64,000 bases of DNA from JBDHAC01 sp039589195 (GTDB lineage Bacteria > Gemmatimonadota > Gemmatimonadetes > Palauibacterales > Palauibacteraceae), in NCBI GenBank assembly GCA_039589195.1, contig JBDHHV010000001.1:81555-145554 (forward strand), given 5' to 3'. The translations under genes were made by a program, and so were the position numbers. Below the pieces are notes generated by a model, which was not told where the DNA came from, did not search any database, and saw only the letters and a list, made by a program, of their open reading frames with translations. Below are positions 48,211 to 57,807 of this stretch, piece after piece; positions within the stretch are counted from its first letter, which is position 1, and each line of letters starts with the position of its first letter.

Positions 48211-50036
48211 GGCGCTACCGGCTCCGGCTCCGATTCCCGGTGTGCCCGAACCCCGTCCAGGACGTGGTGGGCGCTCATGGGATACCCCCCGTAGTAGCGG
48301 ATGGACGCGAGGCGGCCTTTGCCGATCGGGGTCTCGTTCAGGAGAAGGGACCTGAGCTGCGCATCCCGGTTCTGCTCGATCACGAAGTTCACCTCGTGAG
48401 CGGCCAGGAACTCGACGACCTCGCGCGAGAACGGGAACCCGCGAATCCGCATATAGTCGAAGTACTGGCCCTCTGCCTCCAGCACCTCGAGCGCTTCTCG
48501 GACCGCCCGGTCGCACGCCCCCACCGTCACGAGCGCCCGCGGTGATTCGGGACGGGTCTCGATCACGGGTGCCGGCACGGCCGCCCCGGCGCTGTCTATC
48601 TTTCGGGCCAGCCGGTCCACCACTTCCGTGTAGTCGTCCGCGTCCTCGGTGTAGCGGCCATGCTTCGTGTGCCCGGAACCGCGCGTAAAGTACACGCCTT
48701 TGGGGTGCACACCGGGGAGCGTGCGGTACGGGATCCCATCCCCGTCGACGTCCACGTACCGGTAGAATCGGTCGATCTTCTCCAGCTCATCCGCCCCCAG
48801 CACCTTCCCTCGATCGGGTACGTACGAGTCGTCCCATTTCAGCTCGGGAATCAGCCAGTCGTTCATCCCGATGTCCAGGTCCGAGACGACGAACACCGGC
48901 GTCTGGAAGCGTTCCGCCAGGTCGAACGCCTGCACCGCGTGCTCGAAGCACTCCCCGGGGTCTCCCGGGAAGAGGACGATGTGCTTCGTGTCGCCGTGCG
49001 AGGCGTACGCGCAGATCGTAATGTCGCCCTGCTGCGTGCGCGTCGGCATCCCGGTGGATGGCCCCACCCGCTCGACATCGAAGAAAACGGAGGGGATCTC
49101 CGCATAGTACGCGAGACCGATGAACTCGCTCATGAGCGAAATCCCCGGACCGCTCGTGGCGGTGAACGCGCGCGCGCCCATCCACGCCGCCCCGAGCACC
49201 ATGCCGGCGGCCGCGAGCTCGTCCTCGGCCTGGATGATCGCGCCGCGCATCTTGCCCGTCTCGGGATCCAGCCGGAAACGCCTGCAGAACGTCGTGAACG
49301 CGTCGACTAACGAAGTAGACGGCGTGATCGGGTACCAGGCGGCGACGGTCGCACCCGCGAAGACGCACCCGAGCGCGGCCGCGGTATTCCCATCCATCAG
49401 GACATGGTCGGCCGTCCCGTCCAGCCGCTCGAGGCGAACGGGAAGTGGGTGGTCGAAGTGCTCGGTTGCGTAATCGTAACCGAGCCGGACCGCCTCGAAA
49501 TTCGAGTCGAGAAGATGCTGTTTGCGTTCCCCGAAAGTCTCCTCGAGGAGGGTCCGGATGAGATCGAGATCGATCTCCAGCAACGCCGCCAGCACCCCCA
49601 CGTACGCGATGTTCTTCATCAGGATCCGCTCGCGCGCACCCTCGAACGTCTCGACACACATCTTCGCGAGCGGCGCCCCGAGGAACGTGATGTCGTCCCG
49701 TTGCACCCTCTCGTCCATCGGCCAGCTCGAATCGTACAGGAGCCAACCGTTCTGCCGGACTTCCCGTATGTCCCTCTCGTACGTGGCCGCGTTCATCGCG
49801 ACCATGAGATCGAAGGTGGGCGTGCGCGCTGTATGGCCGCGGTGGTTCACCCGGATCTCGTACCAGGTCGGGAGCCCCTGGATGTTCGAGGGGAAGACGT
49901 TTTTCCCCGACACCGGGATCCCCATGCGATAGATCGATTGCATGAGGAGCCCGTTAGCGCTCGCCGACCCGGTGCCGTTGACCGTCGCGATCTTCAGCGC
50001 GAAGTCGTTGGCCCCGGAGGCGCCGTTTCTGCTCAT
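48207..50036 (-). CDS. korA: 2-oxoacid:ferredoxin oxidoreductase, fused gamma-alpha subunit
   Basis: The 609-residue protein begins with a gamma domain (ATVNGTGSASANGLLMQSIY to GLPTWYEIRVNHRGHT, about 1-190). The alpha domain follows: DGNTAAALGCVFAGATVAAW, YPITPSTSLVDAF, AEDELAAAGMVLGAAWMGAR, TATSGPGISLMSEFIGLA, and FDVERVGPSTGMPTRTQQGD. The C-terminal domain carries GYPMSAHHVL. This gamma-alpha fusion with a separate beta subunit is the usual KorA form. Its ATG overlaps the stop of the flavoprotein gene and its stop overlaps korB, so three subunits or partners are translationally coupled. Confidence 0.93.
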   Translation of the reverse strand: MSRNGASGANDFALKIATVNGTGSASANGLLMQSIYRMGIPVSGKNVFPSNIQGLPTWYEIRVNHRGHTARTPTFDLMVAMNAATYERDIREVRQNGWLLYDSSWPMDERVQRDDITFLGAPLAKMCVETFEGARERILMKNIAYVGVLAALLEIDLDLIRTLLEETFGERKQHLLDSNFEAVRLGYDYATEHFDHPLPVRLERLDGTADHVLMDGNTAAALGCVFAGATVAAWYPITPSTSLVDAFTTFCRRFRLDPETGKMRGAIIQAEDELAAAGMVLGAAWMGARAFTATSGPGISLMSEFIGLAYYAEIPSVFFDVERVGPSTGMPTRTQQGDITICAYASHGDTKHIVLFPGDPGECFEHAVQAFDLAERFQTPVFVVSDLDIGMNDWLIPELKWDDSYVPDRGKVLGADELEKIDRFYRYVDVDGDGIPYRTLPGVHPKGVYFTRGSGHTKHGRYTEDADDYTEVVDRLARKIDSAGAAVPAPVIETRPESPRALVTVGACDRAVREALEVLEAEGQYFDYMRIRGFPFSREVVEFLAAHEVNFVIEQNRDAQLRSLLLNETPIGKGRLASIRYYGGYPMSAHHVLDGVRAHRESEPEPVAP

Positions 50037-51871
50037 GCGGTCGCCGCCTCTCGAGCGGGCTCCGAGCGAGTGGCCACAGGAAGTCCCGGGTACGGGTGTC
50101 CGGCTTCGTGTCCGGCGTACGGGAGCAACAGGTCGAACTGGCGCATGTCCCACGCAGCCGTCGGGCAACGCTCCGCGCACAGCCCGCAGTGGATGCACAG
50201 ATCTTCGTCCTTGACCATCACGCGCTTCGTCTGCGGCAGATCCCCCGAGACGAACAGGTCTTGATTCAGGTTCGCGGCTGGTGCGCTGAGCCGTGTCCGC
50301 AGATCGGCCACAGGTCCGTTCTCGGTGATCGTGAGGCAGTCGAGCGGGCACACGTCGATACAGGCGTCGCACTCGATGCACAGCGCGTCGGTAAAGTGCG
50401 TCTGCACGTCGCAATTGAGGCAGCGCTCGACTTCGCTGAGCGCCTGCTCGATGTCGAACCCCTCTTCCACCTCGATCTCGAGCTTCGAGAGGCGGTGCTC
50501 GAGGCGCACGTGACGCATCTTGGCGCGATGGGCGTAGTCGTAGTCGTTCGAGTACGTCCACTCGTGCAGCCCCATCTTGGTGCTCACGAGGGTCATCCCG
50601 TGCTCAGGCCGCTTCTCGAGCTCCTCTCCGTGGCAGTAGGCATGGATCGAGATGGCAGCCTGGTGTCCATGCTCCACCGCCCAGATGATGTTCTCGGGGC
50701 CCCAGGCCGCGTCGCCGCCGCAGAACACACCGTCGAGCGTCGTCATGAAGGTCGCGCGATCGACGAGCGGCTCCTCCCATTCGTTGAACTCGATCCCGAT
50801 GTCGCGCTCGATCCACGGGAAGGCGGTCTCCTGTCCGATCGCCAGGATCACCGCGTCTGCCGGCATGAATGTTTGATCGAGCTTCTTCGCCTTGAGCCGT
50901 CCGTTCTCATCCTCGTGCCACTCGACAATATCGAAGTTCATCCCCTTGAGGATTCCATTCTCGATCACGAACTCAGAGGGTGAGTGGTTCTCTACGATGT
51001 CGATCAGCTCTTCCTCGGCGTCCTCGAGCTCCCAGGGAGAGGCCTTGAAGTAGTCCTTGGACTTCCGGGCCATCACCTTCACGTTCACCCCACCGATCCG
51101 CTTCGACGTGCGGCAGCAGTCCATGGCGGTGTTCCCCACTCCGATGACGAGGACCTTCTCCTCGATCGAGTCGACGTGCCCGAACGCGACAGACTCGAGC
51201 CAGTCGATCCCGATGTAGATGTGGTCGGAGTCGTAGCGACCCGGGATCTCGAGGTTCTTCCCGCGCGGCGCGCCCGAGCCGATGAAGACCGCGTCGTATC
51301 CCTCCTCCAGGAGCGCTTTCATGCTCTCGATGGGGGAGTCGAGGCGCAGATCCACGCCCATGTTGAGGATGTAGTCGATCTCCTCGAACAGGACTTCGGG
51401 CGGCAGGCGAAACTGAGGGATGTTCGTCCACATCAAACCGCCGGGACGATCGTTCTTCTCGAAGATCGTGACCTCGTAGCCGAGCGGCATGAGATCGTTC
51501 GCGACCGTGAGCGATGCGGGACCGGCACCCACACACGCGATACGCTTCCCGTTCTTCTTCTCGGGAATCTCGGGCAGGCGGTTCGTGATGTCGCCGCGCA
51601 GATCCGCGGCCACACGCTTCAACCGGCAGATGGCGACCGGCTCGCCGTCCACGCGTCGTCTTCGGCAGACCGGCTCGCAGGGGCGATCACAGGTGCGTCC
51701 GAGGATTCCGGGAAAGACGTTGGACTCCCGGTTCAGCATGTACGCGTCGGAGTAGCGCCCGTGCGCGATCAAGCGGATGTATTCCGGCACGTTCGTGTGC
51801 GCCGGACAGCCCCACTGGCAGTCCACGACTTTGTGGAAGTAGTCCGGATTCCAGACGTTTGTGGGTTCCAC
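50033..51871 (-). CDS. FAD-dependent NAD(P)H oxidoreductase with N- and C-terminal iron-sulfur domains
   Basis: Of 612 residues, an N-terminal Fer4_20-type domain (VDCQWGCPAHTNVPEYI, GRTCDRPCEPVCRRRRVDG) is followed by a glutamate-synthase-small-subunit-like flavoprotein: IACVGAGPASLTVAND and VLVIGVGNTAMDCCRTSK for the two nucleotide sites, and GVFCGGDAAWGPENIIWAVE. The C-terminal dicluster ferredoxin has CIECDACIDVCPLDC and CIHCGLCAERCPTAAW. It is coupled to korA by ATGA, so it most likely links ferredoxin from KorAB to NAD(P)H. GTG 51871 begins the conserved part (VAVEPTNVWNPDYFHK); the true start could be a little upstream. The gap 51872-52050 holds nothing else I can support. Confidence 0.87.
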   Translation of the reverse strand: MEPTNVWNPDYFHKVVDCQWGCPAHTNVPEYIRLIAHGRYSDAYMLNRESNVFPGILGRTCDRPCEPVCRRRRVDGEPVAICRLKRVAADLRGDITNRLPEIPEKKNGKRIACVGAGPASLTVANDLMPLGYEVTIFEKNDRPGGLMWTNIPQFRLPPEVLFEEIDYILNMGVDLRLDSPIESMKALLEEGYDAVFIGSGAPRGKNLEIPGRYDSDHIYIGIDWLESVAFGHVDSIEEKVLVIGVGNTAMDCCRTSKRIGGVNVKVMARKSKDYFKASPWELEDAEEELIDIVENHSPSEFVIENGILKGMNFDIVEWHEDENGRLKAKKLDQTFMPADAVILAIGQETAFPWIERDIGIEFNEWEEPLVDRATFMTTLDGVFCGGDAAWGPENIIWAVEHGHQAAISIHAYCHGEELEKRPEHGMTLVSTKMGLHEWTYSNDYDYAHRAKMRHVRLEHRLSKLEIEVEEGFDIEQALSEVERCLNCDVQTHFTDALCIECDACIDVCPLDCLTITENGPVADLRTRLSAPAANLNQDLFVSGDLPQTKRVMVKDEDLCIHCGLCAERCPTAAWDMRQFDLLLPYAGHEAGHPYPGLPVATRSEPAREAATA

Positions 51872-52050
51872 CGCGACCCCGGTCTTGGTCCGCAAAGCGC
51901 CGCCCCGACCGGCCCCGTGCGGTCGCGAAGCGGCGCTCGCTCCGTGCAGGTCGTCGGCGACCTGCCAAACGCTACATCCTACGGAACGCCGTTGCTCGCG
52001 GCCAGATTCGGGGTGGTGCTCGAGGGGGGGGACCCGAGTCGACCGTGACC

Positions 52051-53928
52051 TTACGCCAGAGCGGTCTCCAGCTCGTCCCAAGCTTCGCGCCGCAGGCGCG
52101 TGTCGGCTTCGAGGCGGTCCGCAAGCTCCCCCAATCGGGTGGGAGCGGCGACGGCCGCGACGCGGGCTCGCCCGAGCCCCGCCAGCGTCTCGAGAAGTCG
52201 CTGGACCAGCGCGTCCCGCGCCCTGCATGCCCGCGATGCGGTATCCAGCCAGCGCAGGTCCGAGTCCTCGGAGGCGGCCCTCTCCTCCAGAACCCGCAGG
52301 CTGTCATCCAGCTGCTGGAGGTCGAGCGCGGCGTCGCTCGACAGCCGCAAGAGCTCCGGCAAAGCCTCGGTGAGATCCGCGTCGGCGAGCTCCGACCGGG
52401 CCCCGTATAGGCCGGATGCGATTCGGATGATGTCGCGTAACAGGTGACGCGCGGGTCCCTCAGGCAGGCGGGCGAGCGTTTCGCGGACACCGGCCCGAGC
52501 CTCGGGCGGGAGCTCCGGCTCCGCCCCGGCGCGAGGCAGCCAGATCGGCGTCTGGACGCGTCGCACCGCGATCAGCGCGAGGAGCGACGCGAACAGCGGC
52601 GTAATGGGCAGCATCCGAGGCGCGACGAAGAGCCCGGCCGTGAGGCCGGACACGAGGACGAGGACCACGAGGGCCACGAACGAGAGCGGCAGCCGACTCC
52701 AGGCCTGACGGCGCGCCACCCGCTCAGCGGCCACGCCCCGCGTCGCGAGGACACCGACGGTGCGCTCGGCCGCTTCACCGGAGAGCGATACGATCGGGCG
52801 CCCTCCCCGGGCGGCGTCACGCACGTCCCCCGGACGGACGGCTCCCCCAAGCGATTCGAGCAGCCACTCCTCGAACCCGAGGCGGTGAACCCGCGCCGCT
52901 CCTGCCGGGAGGTAGACGAGCGAATCGGGGCCATCGGCCGCCGCACAGGCGGGGCACGTACCCAGCGCGAGTGGATCGACGGATCCGCACACGTCGCACG
53001 CCGCCGGTACGCCCGGATCGATCGGAGGCGACTCCGAGATCGCGTCGCCCGTGGGGTGCGCGGGTGACCCCGGCGTATCCGGGATCGCTCGGAGGGCATC
53101 GGCGAGTGCACGCGTAGTCGGAAAGCGGTCTCCGGGTGCGGCCGCGGTGGCGCGGGCGATGATGGCGTCCAGGGCGGCGGGCAGCTCGGGCCGGGCGCCG
53201 CGCGGGTGATATCCCTCCTCCCGGGGCACCGGTGGCAGGCTCCGAGAGGCTCGCTCGGGTAGCTCTCCGGACAGGGCGTAGTACAGCGTGAGCCCTAGTG
53301 AGTACAGATCCGACCGTGCGTCACCGCGCTCGCCGGCCATGAGCTCGGGCGCCGCGTAGGCGAGCGTCCCGACCAGACCACCCGTCATCGTCACGGTCGT
53401 TTGCCCGCCGAATCGAGCCGAGCCGAAGTCCGACAGGTGAGCGTTCCCTTCCCGATCCATGAGCACGTTGCGCGGTTTCACGTCACGGTGCAGGACACCG
53501 CCCTCGTGCGCGACACCGAGAGCGTCAGCCAGCTCGAGCCCCAGACGTGCCGCGTCCGCGACTGGCAAAGGTCCCTCATCACGCACACGCTCGAACAGCG
53601 TCGATCCGTCCACGTACTCCATGATGAGGAAGCTGCGCCCCTCGTCTTCCAGGTAGTCGTGGAGCGTTACGATGTTGGGGTGATTCAGCTCGCGTCCGCC
53701 AACCGCCTCCCGCCGCATGCGCTCACGAGCGACGTGTGCCAGCGCCGGGGGCGGGACAAGCAGCTTGATGGCTACCGCCCCCTCACGCCCGCCGTCTGCC
53801 CGGGTGTCGCGTGCCAGATACACGACGGAGTGCCCGCCCCGTCCCAACTCTCGCTCGATCTCGTAGCGTCCGCCCACGAGCGCGCCGGGCTCGAGGTATC
53901 CGGCCTCCCGGCCCTCAGGAGAGATCAC
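52051..53928 (-). CDS. Membrane Ser/Thr protein kinase with zinc-ribbon-like segment
   Basis: The 625-residue protein has a Hanks-type kinase at about 20-290: P-loop LGRGGHSVVYLARD, VAIKLL lysine, VLHRDVKPRNVLMD, SDFGSARF, and YAAPELMAGERGDARSDLYS. Kinase motifs are complete. A Cys4 knuckle follows (CDVCGSVDPLALGTCPACA), then a region ending in two membrane helices (LSFVALVVLVLVSGLTAGLF, LFASLLALIAV) and a long helical cytoplasmic tail rich in Leu, Glu and Arg. The GTG at 53928 overlaps the stop of the upstream small gene. Its target is unknown; the next gene downstream is the oxidoreductase unit. Confidence 0.9.
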   Translation of the reverse strand: MISPEGREAGYLEPGALVGGRYEIERELGRGGHSVVYLARDTRADGGREGAVAIKLLVPPPALAHVARERMRREAVGGRELNHPNIVTLHDYLEDEGRSFLIMEYVDGSTLFERVRDEGPLPVADAARLGLELADALGVAHEGGVLHRDVKPRNVLMDREGNAHLSDFGSARFGGQTTVTMTGGLVGTLAYAAPELMAGERGDARSDLYSLGLTLYYALSGELPERASRSLPPVPREEGYHPRGARPELPAALDAIIARATAAAPGDRFPTTRALADALRAIPDTPGSPAHPTGDAISESPPIDPGVPAACDVCGSVDPLALGTCPACAAADGPDSLVYLPAGAARVHRLGFEEWLLESLGGAVRPGDVRDAARGGRPIVSLSGEAAERTVGVLATRGVAAERVARRQAWSRLPLSFVALVVLVLVSGLTAGLFVAPRMLPITPLFASLLALIAVRRVQTPIWLPRAGAEPELPPEARAGVRETLARLPEGPARHLLRDIIRIASGLYGARSELADADLTEALPELLRLSSDAALDLQQLDDSLRVLEERAASEDSDLRWLDTASRACRARDALVQRLLETLAGLGRARVAAVAAPTRLGELADRLEADTRLRREAWDELETALA

Positions 53929-54500
53929 CGCGCACCCAGCTCCTCGAGGACCGTAATCGCGTTGGTGGTGAAGCCGTCCCCGATGTCGTAATGCTGGAGG
54001 AACCGCTCCAGGTAGTCTCTCGCGGCTGCCCCGTCCCCGAGCCCGTAGCGCGCGATCCCGGCATGGTAGAGAGCCATGTAGTGGTTGGGCCAAAACTCGA
54101 CCACCATCTCCATGATCGGGCCGGCCGACCGGTCGTCGCCCGCGTCCGCGACCGGGTGCGCGACGTTGAACACGATCCCGGCTGCCCTCCACCGATCATC
54201 GCCTTCGAGCGAGAGGATGATGTCGCGAGCCGTCTCCACCCTCCCGGCCAGGGCGTAGCAGGCGGCGGTGTACGCCGACCCTTGCATCCCGTCCGGGGCT
54301 GGAGTCCACCTGAGACGGGTGTCGACCTCCACGACATTGCAGAACTGCTTGACCTGGAAGAACCAGTCTGCGGCCGCGCCGCGCGCGGTGACGACGGGAA
54401 CCTCCGGGTGCGTGTGGATCGAGGCGGGCGCGGGCCCGCGGAGCACCATCACCATCGAGAGAGCGACGAAGGCGATGCCTGCCAGATACAGCTTGCGCAT
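53925..54500 (-). CDS. Membrane-anchored TPR-like protein
   Basis: The 191-residue protein has an N-terminal signal anchor (RKLYLAGIAFVALSMVMVLR) and an extracytoplasmic helical domain with repeat-like helix pairs: SAYTAACYALAGRVETARDI, NHYMALYHAGIARYGLGDGA, AARDYLERFLQHYDIGDG. The spacing of Ala, Gly and Tyr fits tetratricopeptide repeats, likely a protein-binding scaffold. Its stop overlaps the kinase start by GTGA, so the pair is made together. It may sense or present a ligand for the kinase (inference). ATG 54500 is chosen because it opens directly into the membrane helix. Confidence 0.65.
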   Translation of the reverse strand: MRKLYLAGIAFVALSMVMVLRGPAPASIHTHPEVPVVTARGAAADWFFQVKQFCNVVEVDTRLRWTPAPDGMQGSAYTAACYALAGRVETARDIILSLEGDDRWRAAGIVFNVAHPVADAGDDRSAGPIMEMVVEFWPNHYMALYHAGIARYGLGDGAAARDYLERFLQHYDIGDGFTTNAITVLEELGAR

Positions 54501-54736
54501 CCTGACCACCTTGCAATTCGAGCCTGTGCCGCGCCCGCAAACCGCCGGGCGTAGCCCCACACCGCCTGCGCGTGCGGCCGTCCCGATCTTTGTAGACGCC
54601 CGAGCGATCGAGGTTTGCACACCCCGAAGCCCGCCACACCTATGAAATCCTGCTTTCGCACGGCGAGGTTCCCGGATTGATGGGTGCAACTATCGTTCCC
54701 TGAAACGGCTGGAATGTGGGTGATGCCTGGTGGGAA

Positions 54737-54985
54737 TCAGTCGCTTGCCCCGGTCTCGGCTTCGCCACGGCCGCGTGACCGGGCGAGCTTCCGCTCCGCC
54801 CGTCCCCGCCGCCAGGAACCGAACAACCCCGTACCGAGACCGAGAAGGATCTCATCGATGAACGGCACCATGTCCGGTAAGAAGAGATCAGCGACGAAGA
54901 CGAGCGCGGTGAGGACGAAGAGACGCGGGAAACGGAGACGCGCGCTGAAGCGGGCGACCAGTGCGGGAATGGTGGCTCGACGCAT
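54737..54985 (-). CDS. Small membrane protein
   Basis: This 82-residue protein has one or two hydrophobic helices (FPRLFVLTALVFVADLFLP and PFIDEILLGLGTGLFGSW) flanked by Arg-rich ends, so it probably sits in the inner membrane with both tails inside. The pattern resembles small proteins of the DUF6116 kind, but the match is by eye. AGGAGG lies 9 nt upstream, within a sequence identical to a MITE end. Function unknown. The 236 bases between its stop and the TPR-like gene (54501-54736) contain nothing I can identify. Confidence 0.6.
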   Translation of the reverse strand: MRRATIPALVARFSARLRFPRLFVLTALVFVADLFLPDMVPFIDEILLGLGTGLFGSWRRGRAERKLARSRGRGEAETGASD

Positions 54986-55000
54986 TCAGCAGCCTCCTAG
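54986..55000 (-). repeat. Solo copy of the MITE/IS5-type end, next to CTAG
   Basis: Read on the minus strand, CTAGGAGGCTGCTGA is identical over 15 bases to the ends (with CTAG) of the MITE at 11874-12201. It overlaps the stop codon of the deaminase gene (CTAG) and supplies the AGGAGG ribosome binding site of the small membrane protein. No partner end or internal MITE sequence is visible nearby. Confidence 0.5.
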
Positions 55001-55473
55001 TACTCCACCCGGTCATCTTTCGAACGCCACGCACCGAATTCGTCTCCGGCGCCCTCGACCTCCAGGTGGTGGATCTCCAGATCGCGTGCCTCGACCGCCC
55101 GGGCGAGCTCGTCGTAGATGAACTGGTCGTCGAATCCGGCCGCGGCGGCATCCTCGCGATCGCTGGCGTAGAACACGCGCTCCGGTCGGGCCCAGTACAG
55201 TGCCCCCATGCACATGGGACAGGGCTCCGTGCTGCTATACACGTCGCAGCCTCGGAGCTGGAACGAGCCCAGACGCTCGCACGCCTCCCGTATCGCGACG
55301 ATCTCGGCGTGGGCCGTGGGGTCGTTGCACGAGGTCACGCAGTTCGAGCCGCGAGCGATAATCTCGCCGTCGCTGACGATGACCGCCCCGAAAGGGCCAC
55401 CGCCTCGTTCGACGCTTTCGGCGGCGAGACGGAGCGCCTCGCGCATGTGGTTCTCGGCCTGTCGATCGGGCAT
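54997..55473 (-). CDS. guaD: Guanine deaminase-type zinc nucleobase deaminase
   Basis: The 158-residue cytidine-deaminase-fold enzyme has zinc motif 1, PTAHAEIVAIREAC (His and catalytic Glu), and motif 2, STEPCPMCMGALYWARPERV. EALRLAAESVERGGGPFGAV and the C-terminal FDDQFIYDELAR fit bacterial guanine deaminases of about 156 residues rather than tRNA adenosine deaminases (no typical tRNA-binding tail). Its position back-to-back with the xanthine dehydrogenase operon supports guanine-to-xanthine conversion feeding that enzyme. ATG 55473 begins the conserved domain; an upstream ATG at 55536 would overlap the other gene's leader. Confidence 0.8.
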   Translation of the reverse strand: MPDRQAENHMREALRLAAESVERGGGPFGAVIVSDGEIIARGSNCVTSCNDPTAHAEIVAIREACERLGSFQLRGCDVYSSTEPCPMCMGALYWARPERVFYASDREDAAAAGFDDQFIYDELARAVEARDLEIHHLEVEGAGDEFGAWRSKDDRVEY

Positions 55474-55556
55474 GGCTGACCTGTTATCGCGTTGCCGTCC
55501 GGGGGTGCGCGCCACAGAATATGGTGTGCCAGACACCTCGCGGGGAGGAGGGCGGG

Positions 55557-57794
55557 TTGAAACGGCGAGAAGGACTCTCGAAGCTTTCCGGCCGCGAGCC
55601 GTACGTCGACGACCTTCCCCTCGATGACTTCCTGTGGGGCGCCACCGTCAGAAGTCCCGCACCTCGTGGTAGAATCCGCGATATCCGCCTCCCCGACGGG
55701 TTCGACTGGTCCGAGTTCGTCATCGTCGATCACCGCGACATCCCGGGGGTGAACTGCGTTTTCCTGATGGAGGAAGATCAGCCCGCGCTCGCGCCCGGGT
55801 ACGTGCGTCACGTGCATGAACCGGTCCTGCTCCTCGCGCACCCCTCGCGCGCCGAGGTTCGGCGAGCCGCGAGCGCCATCGCGGTCGAGGTCGATTCGGA
55901 GCCCGCGATCCTCGACTTCCGCCTTTCTCCCGAGCCCGAGCAGATCCAGTACGCCGACGACAACGTCATCAAGCGGCTCGAGATCTCGAAAGGGGATGTG
56001 GAACGGGCCCTGGCCGACGCGCCGATCATCGTCGAGGGCGTGTACGAGACCGGGGAGCAGGAGCACGTCTACCTCGAGAACCAGGGAATGATCGCGAGCA
56101 TGGAAGACGATGTGCTCGTCATCCGGGGCTCGATGCAGTGCCCGTATTACGTCGTGAAGGCGCTCGGCCCCCTGCTCGGCCGTGGCGAGGACGATCTGAG
56201 AGTGATCCAGACGGCGACCGGCGGAGGGTTCGGGGGGAAGGAGGAGTACCCGTCGACGATCGCGGCGCACGCAGCGCTTCTCGCACTGAAGGCGGGCCAC
56301 CCGGTGAAGCTGGTGTACGACCGTAACGAAGACATGGCCGCCACCACGAAGAGACACCCTTCACGCGTGCGGCACCGCACCGGGGTCGCCGAGGATGGCC
56401 GCCTCCTAGCGCAAGAGATCGAGTTCACCCTGGACGCGGGCGCGTACGTGACGCTCTCCCCCGTCGTCCTGAGCCGCGGGATCATCCACGCGGCGGGGCC
56501 GTATGCGTGTGACCACGTGCATATCCTCGGGCGCGCCATGTTCACGAACCGGGTGCCGTTCGGGGCGTTCCGCGGCTTCGGGAACCCGCAGGGGTGCTTT
56601 GCGATCGAGCGTCACATGGACGTCATCGCCCACAGACTGGGGATGGATCCGGTGCAGCTGCGGCGTGTGAACCTGCTGCGCGACGGCCAGACCACAGCCA
56701 CCGGACAGGTCGTTCGGGATGGCACGGATCGCGTCGCCGTGATGAGTCGGGCACTCGGTTTGTCCCGCTACCGGGAGAAGCGCGAGGCGCACGCCGAGTA
56801 TAACGGAGGCCATCCGTACCTTCGCCGCGGCATCGGCCTCGCGACGTTCTATCATGGGGCAGGCTTCACGGGGGCGGGCGAAGTCTATCTCGACTCGAGG
56901 GTGCATGTGGCCGGGCTGCCGGACGGACGGATCGAGGTGCGAACGGCGAGCACCGAGATGGGTCAGGGCATGATCACCATCTTCACGCAGCTGGCCGTAG
57001 ACCGGCTCGGGCTGGCCGCGCGCGACGTGATCGTCGCGGCGCCCGATACGCACCGCGTGCCCGACAGCGGCCCCACCGTGGCCTCTCGGACGGCGATGAT
57101 CGTGGGACGCCTCGTCGAAAAGGCATGCGATGACCTCCGCCTTAGGGCCGGGCTCCTGGCTACCGCCCGCGGGGATGTCGTGAAGACGGCGATCATCGCG
57201 TGGCACCGGGAGCACGCAGGAGAGGAGCTGATCGGCGAAGGGCGTTACGAGCAGCCGCCCGGCATCGCGTGGGACGAGGAGAGCTACCGCGGCGACGCGT
57301 ACGGCACGTTCGCCTGGGCCGCCCACATAGCGGAAGTGGAGGTGGATCTGCGGACGTACGGGGTGCGCGTGCTTGACTACGTGGCTGTCCAGGAGGTGGG
57401 TGCAGTCCTCAACGAGACGCTGGCGCGCGGCCAGATCCAGGGAGGAGTCGCGCAGGGTGTCGGCTGGGCGCTATTCGAGGAGGTCGTGAGCCGGGACGGG
57501 GCGATGGAGAACACCCAGCTCACGAACTACATCATTCCCACGAGCGGCGATCTCCCTCCGATCCGGGTGGACTTCCTGGAGAACCCTTACCCGTACGGCG
57601 CCCGGGGTGCGAAGGGGATCGGCGAGCTGCCGTTGAACGGGCCCCCACCCGCGGTCGTGAACGCGGTCGTCGACGCGGTCGGGGACGCCTGTGCCGAGGA
57701 GCCGACCGCGATCCCACTCACCCCCGAGCGTCTCATGCGCCTGCTGGACGCCGGAGCCGCTGCCCGGGAGTCGACTTCCGCGGGAGCCAGCTGA
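55557..57794 (+). CDS. Xanthine dehydrogenase, molybdopterin-binding subunit
   Basis: The 745-residue Mo-hydroxylase large subunit begins LKRREGLSKLSGREPYVDDL, typical of the family start. A TTG at 55557 follows a strong GGGGAGGAG at 7-nt spacing; an in-frame ATG at 55521 lies before that RBS and is less likely. Motifs are TGGGFGGKEEYPSTIAAHAA, VPFGAFRGFGNPQGCFAIER, RTASTEMGQGMITIFTQLA and the catalytic Glu in GARGAKGIGELPLNG. It forms the active Mo-cofactor site. It is the first gene of a three-subunit operon (large, FeS, FAD) and is divergent from the guanine deaminase. Confidence 0.9.
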   Translation: MKRREGLSKLSGREPYVDDLPLDDFLWGATVRSPAPRGRIRDIRLPDGFDWSEFVIVDHRDIPGVNCVFLMEEDQPALAPGYVRHVHEPVLLLAHPSRAEVRRAASAIAVEVDSEPAILDFRLSPEPEQIQYADDNVIKRLEISKGDVERALADAPIIVEGVYETGEQEHVYLENQGMIASMEDDVLVIRGSMQCPYYVVKALGPLLGRGEDDLRVIQTATGGGFGGKEEYPSTIAAHAALLALKAGHPVKLVYDRNEDMAATTKRHPSRVRHRTGVAEDGRLLAQEIEFTLDAGAYVTLSPVVLSRGIIHAAGPYACDHVHILGRAMFTNRVPFGAFRGFGNPQGCFAIERHMDVIAHRLGMDPVQLRRVNLLRDGQTTATGQVVRDGTDRVAVMSRALGLSRYREKREAHAEYNGGHPYLRRGIGLATFYHGAGFTGAGEVYLDSRVHVAGLPDGRIEVRTASTEMGQGMITIFTQLAVDRLGLAARDVIVAAPDTHRVPDSGPTVASRTAMIVGRLVEKACDDLRLRAGLLATARGDVVKTAIIAWHREHAGEELIGEGRYEQPPGIAWDEESYRGDAYGTFAWAAHIAEVEVDLRTYGVRVLDYVAVQEVGAVLNETLARGQIQGGVAQGVGWALFEEVVSRDGAMENTQLTNYIIPTSGDLPPIRVDFLENPYPYGARGAKGIGELPLNGPPPAVVNAVVDAVGDACAEEPTAIPLTPERLMRLLDAGAAARESTSAGAS

Positions 57795-57807
57795 TGAGCG
57801 GGGTCGT

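Noticed and set aside
50039..50561. Extension of korA by about 175 codons upstream
   Set aside because: This stretch is the out-of-frame shadow of the ferredoxin domain of the preceding gene; the ATG at 50036 overlaps that gene's stop as ATGA and starts the conserved gamma domain.
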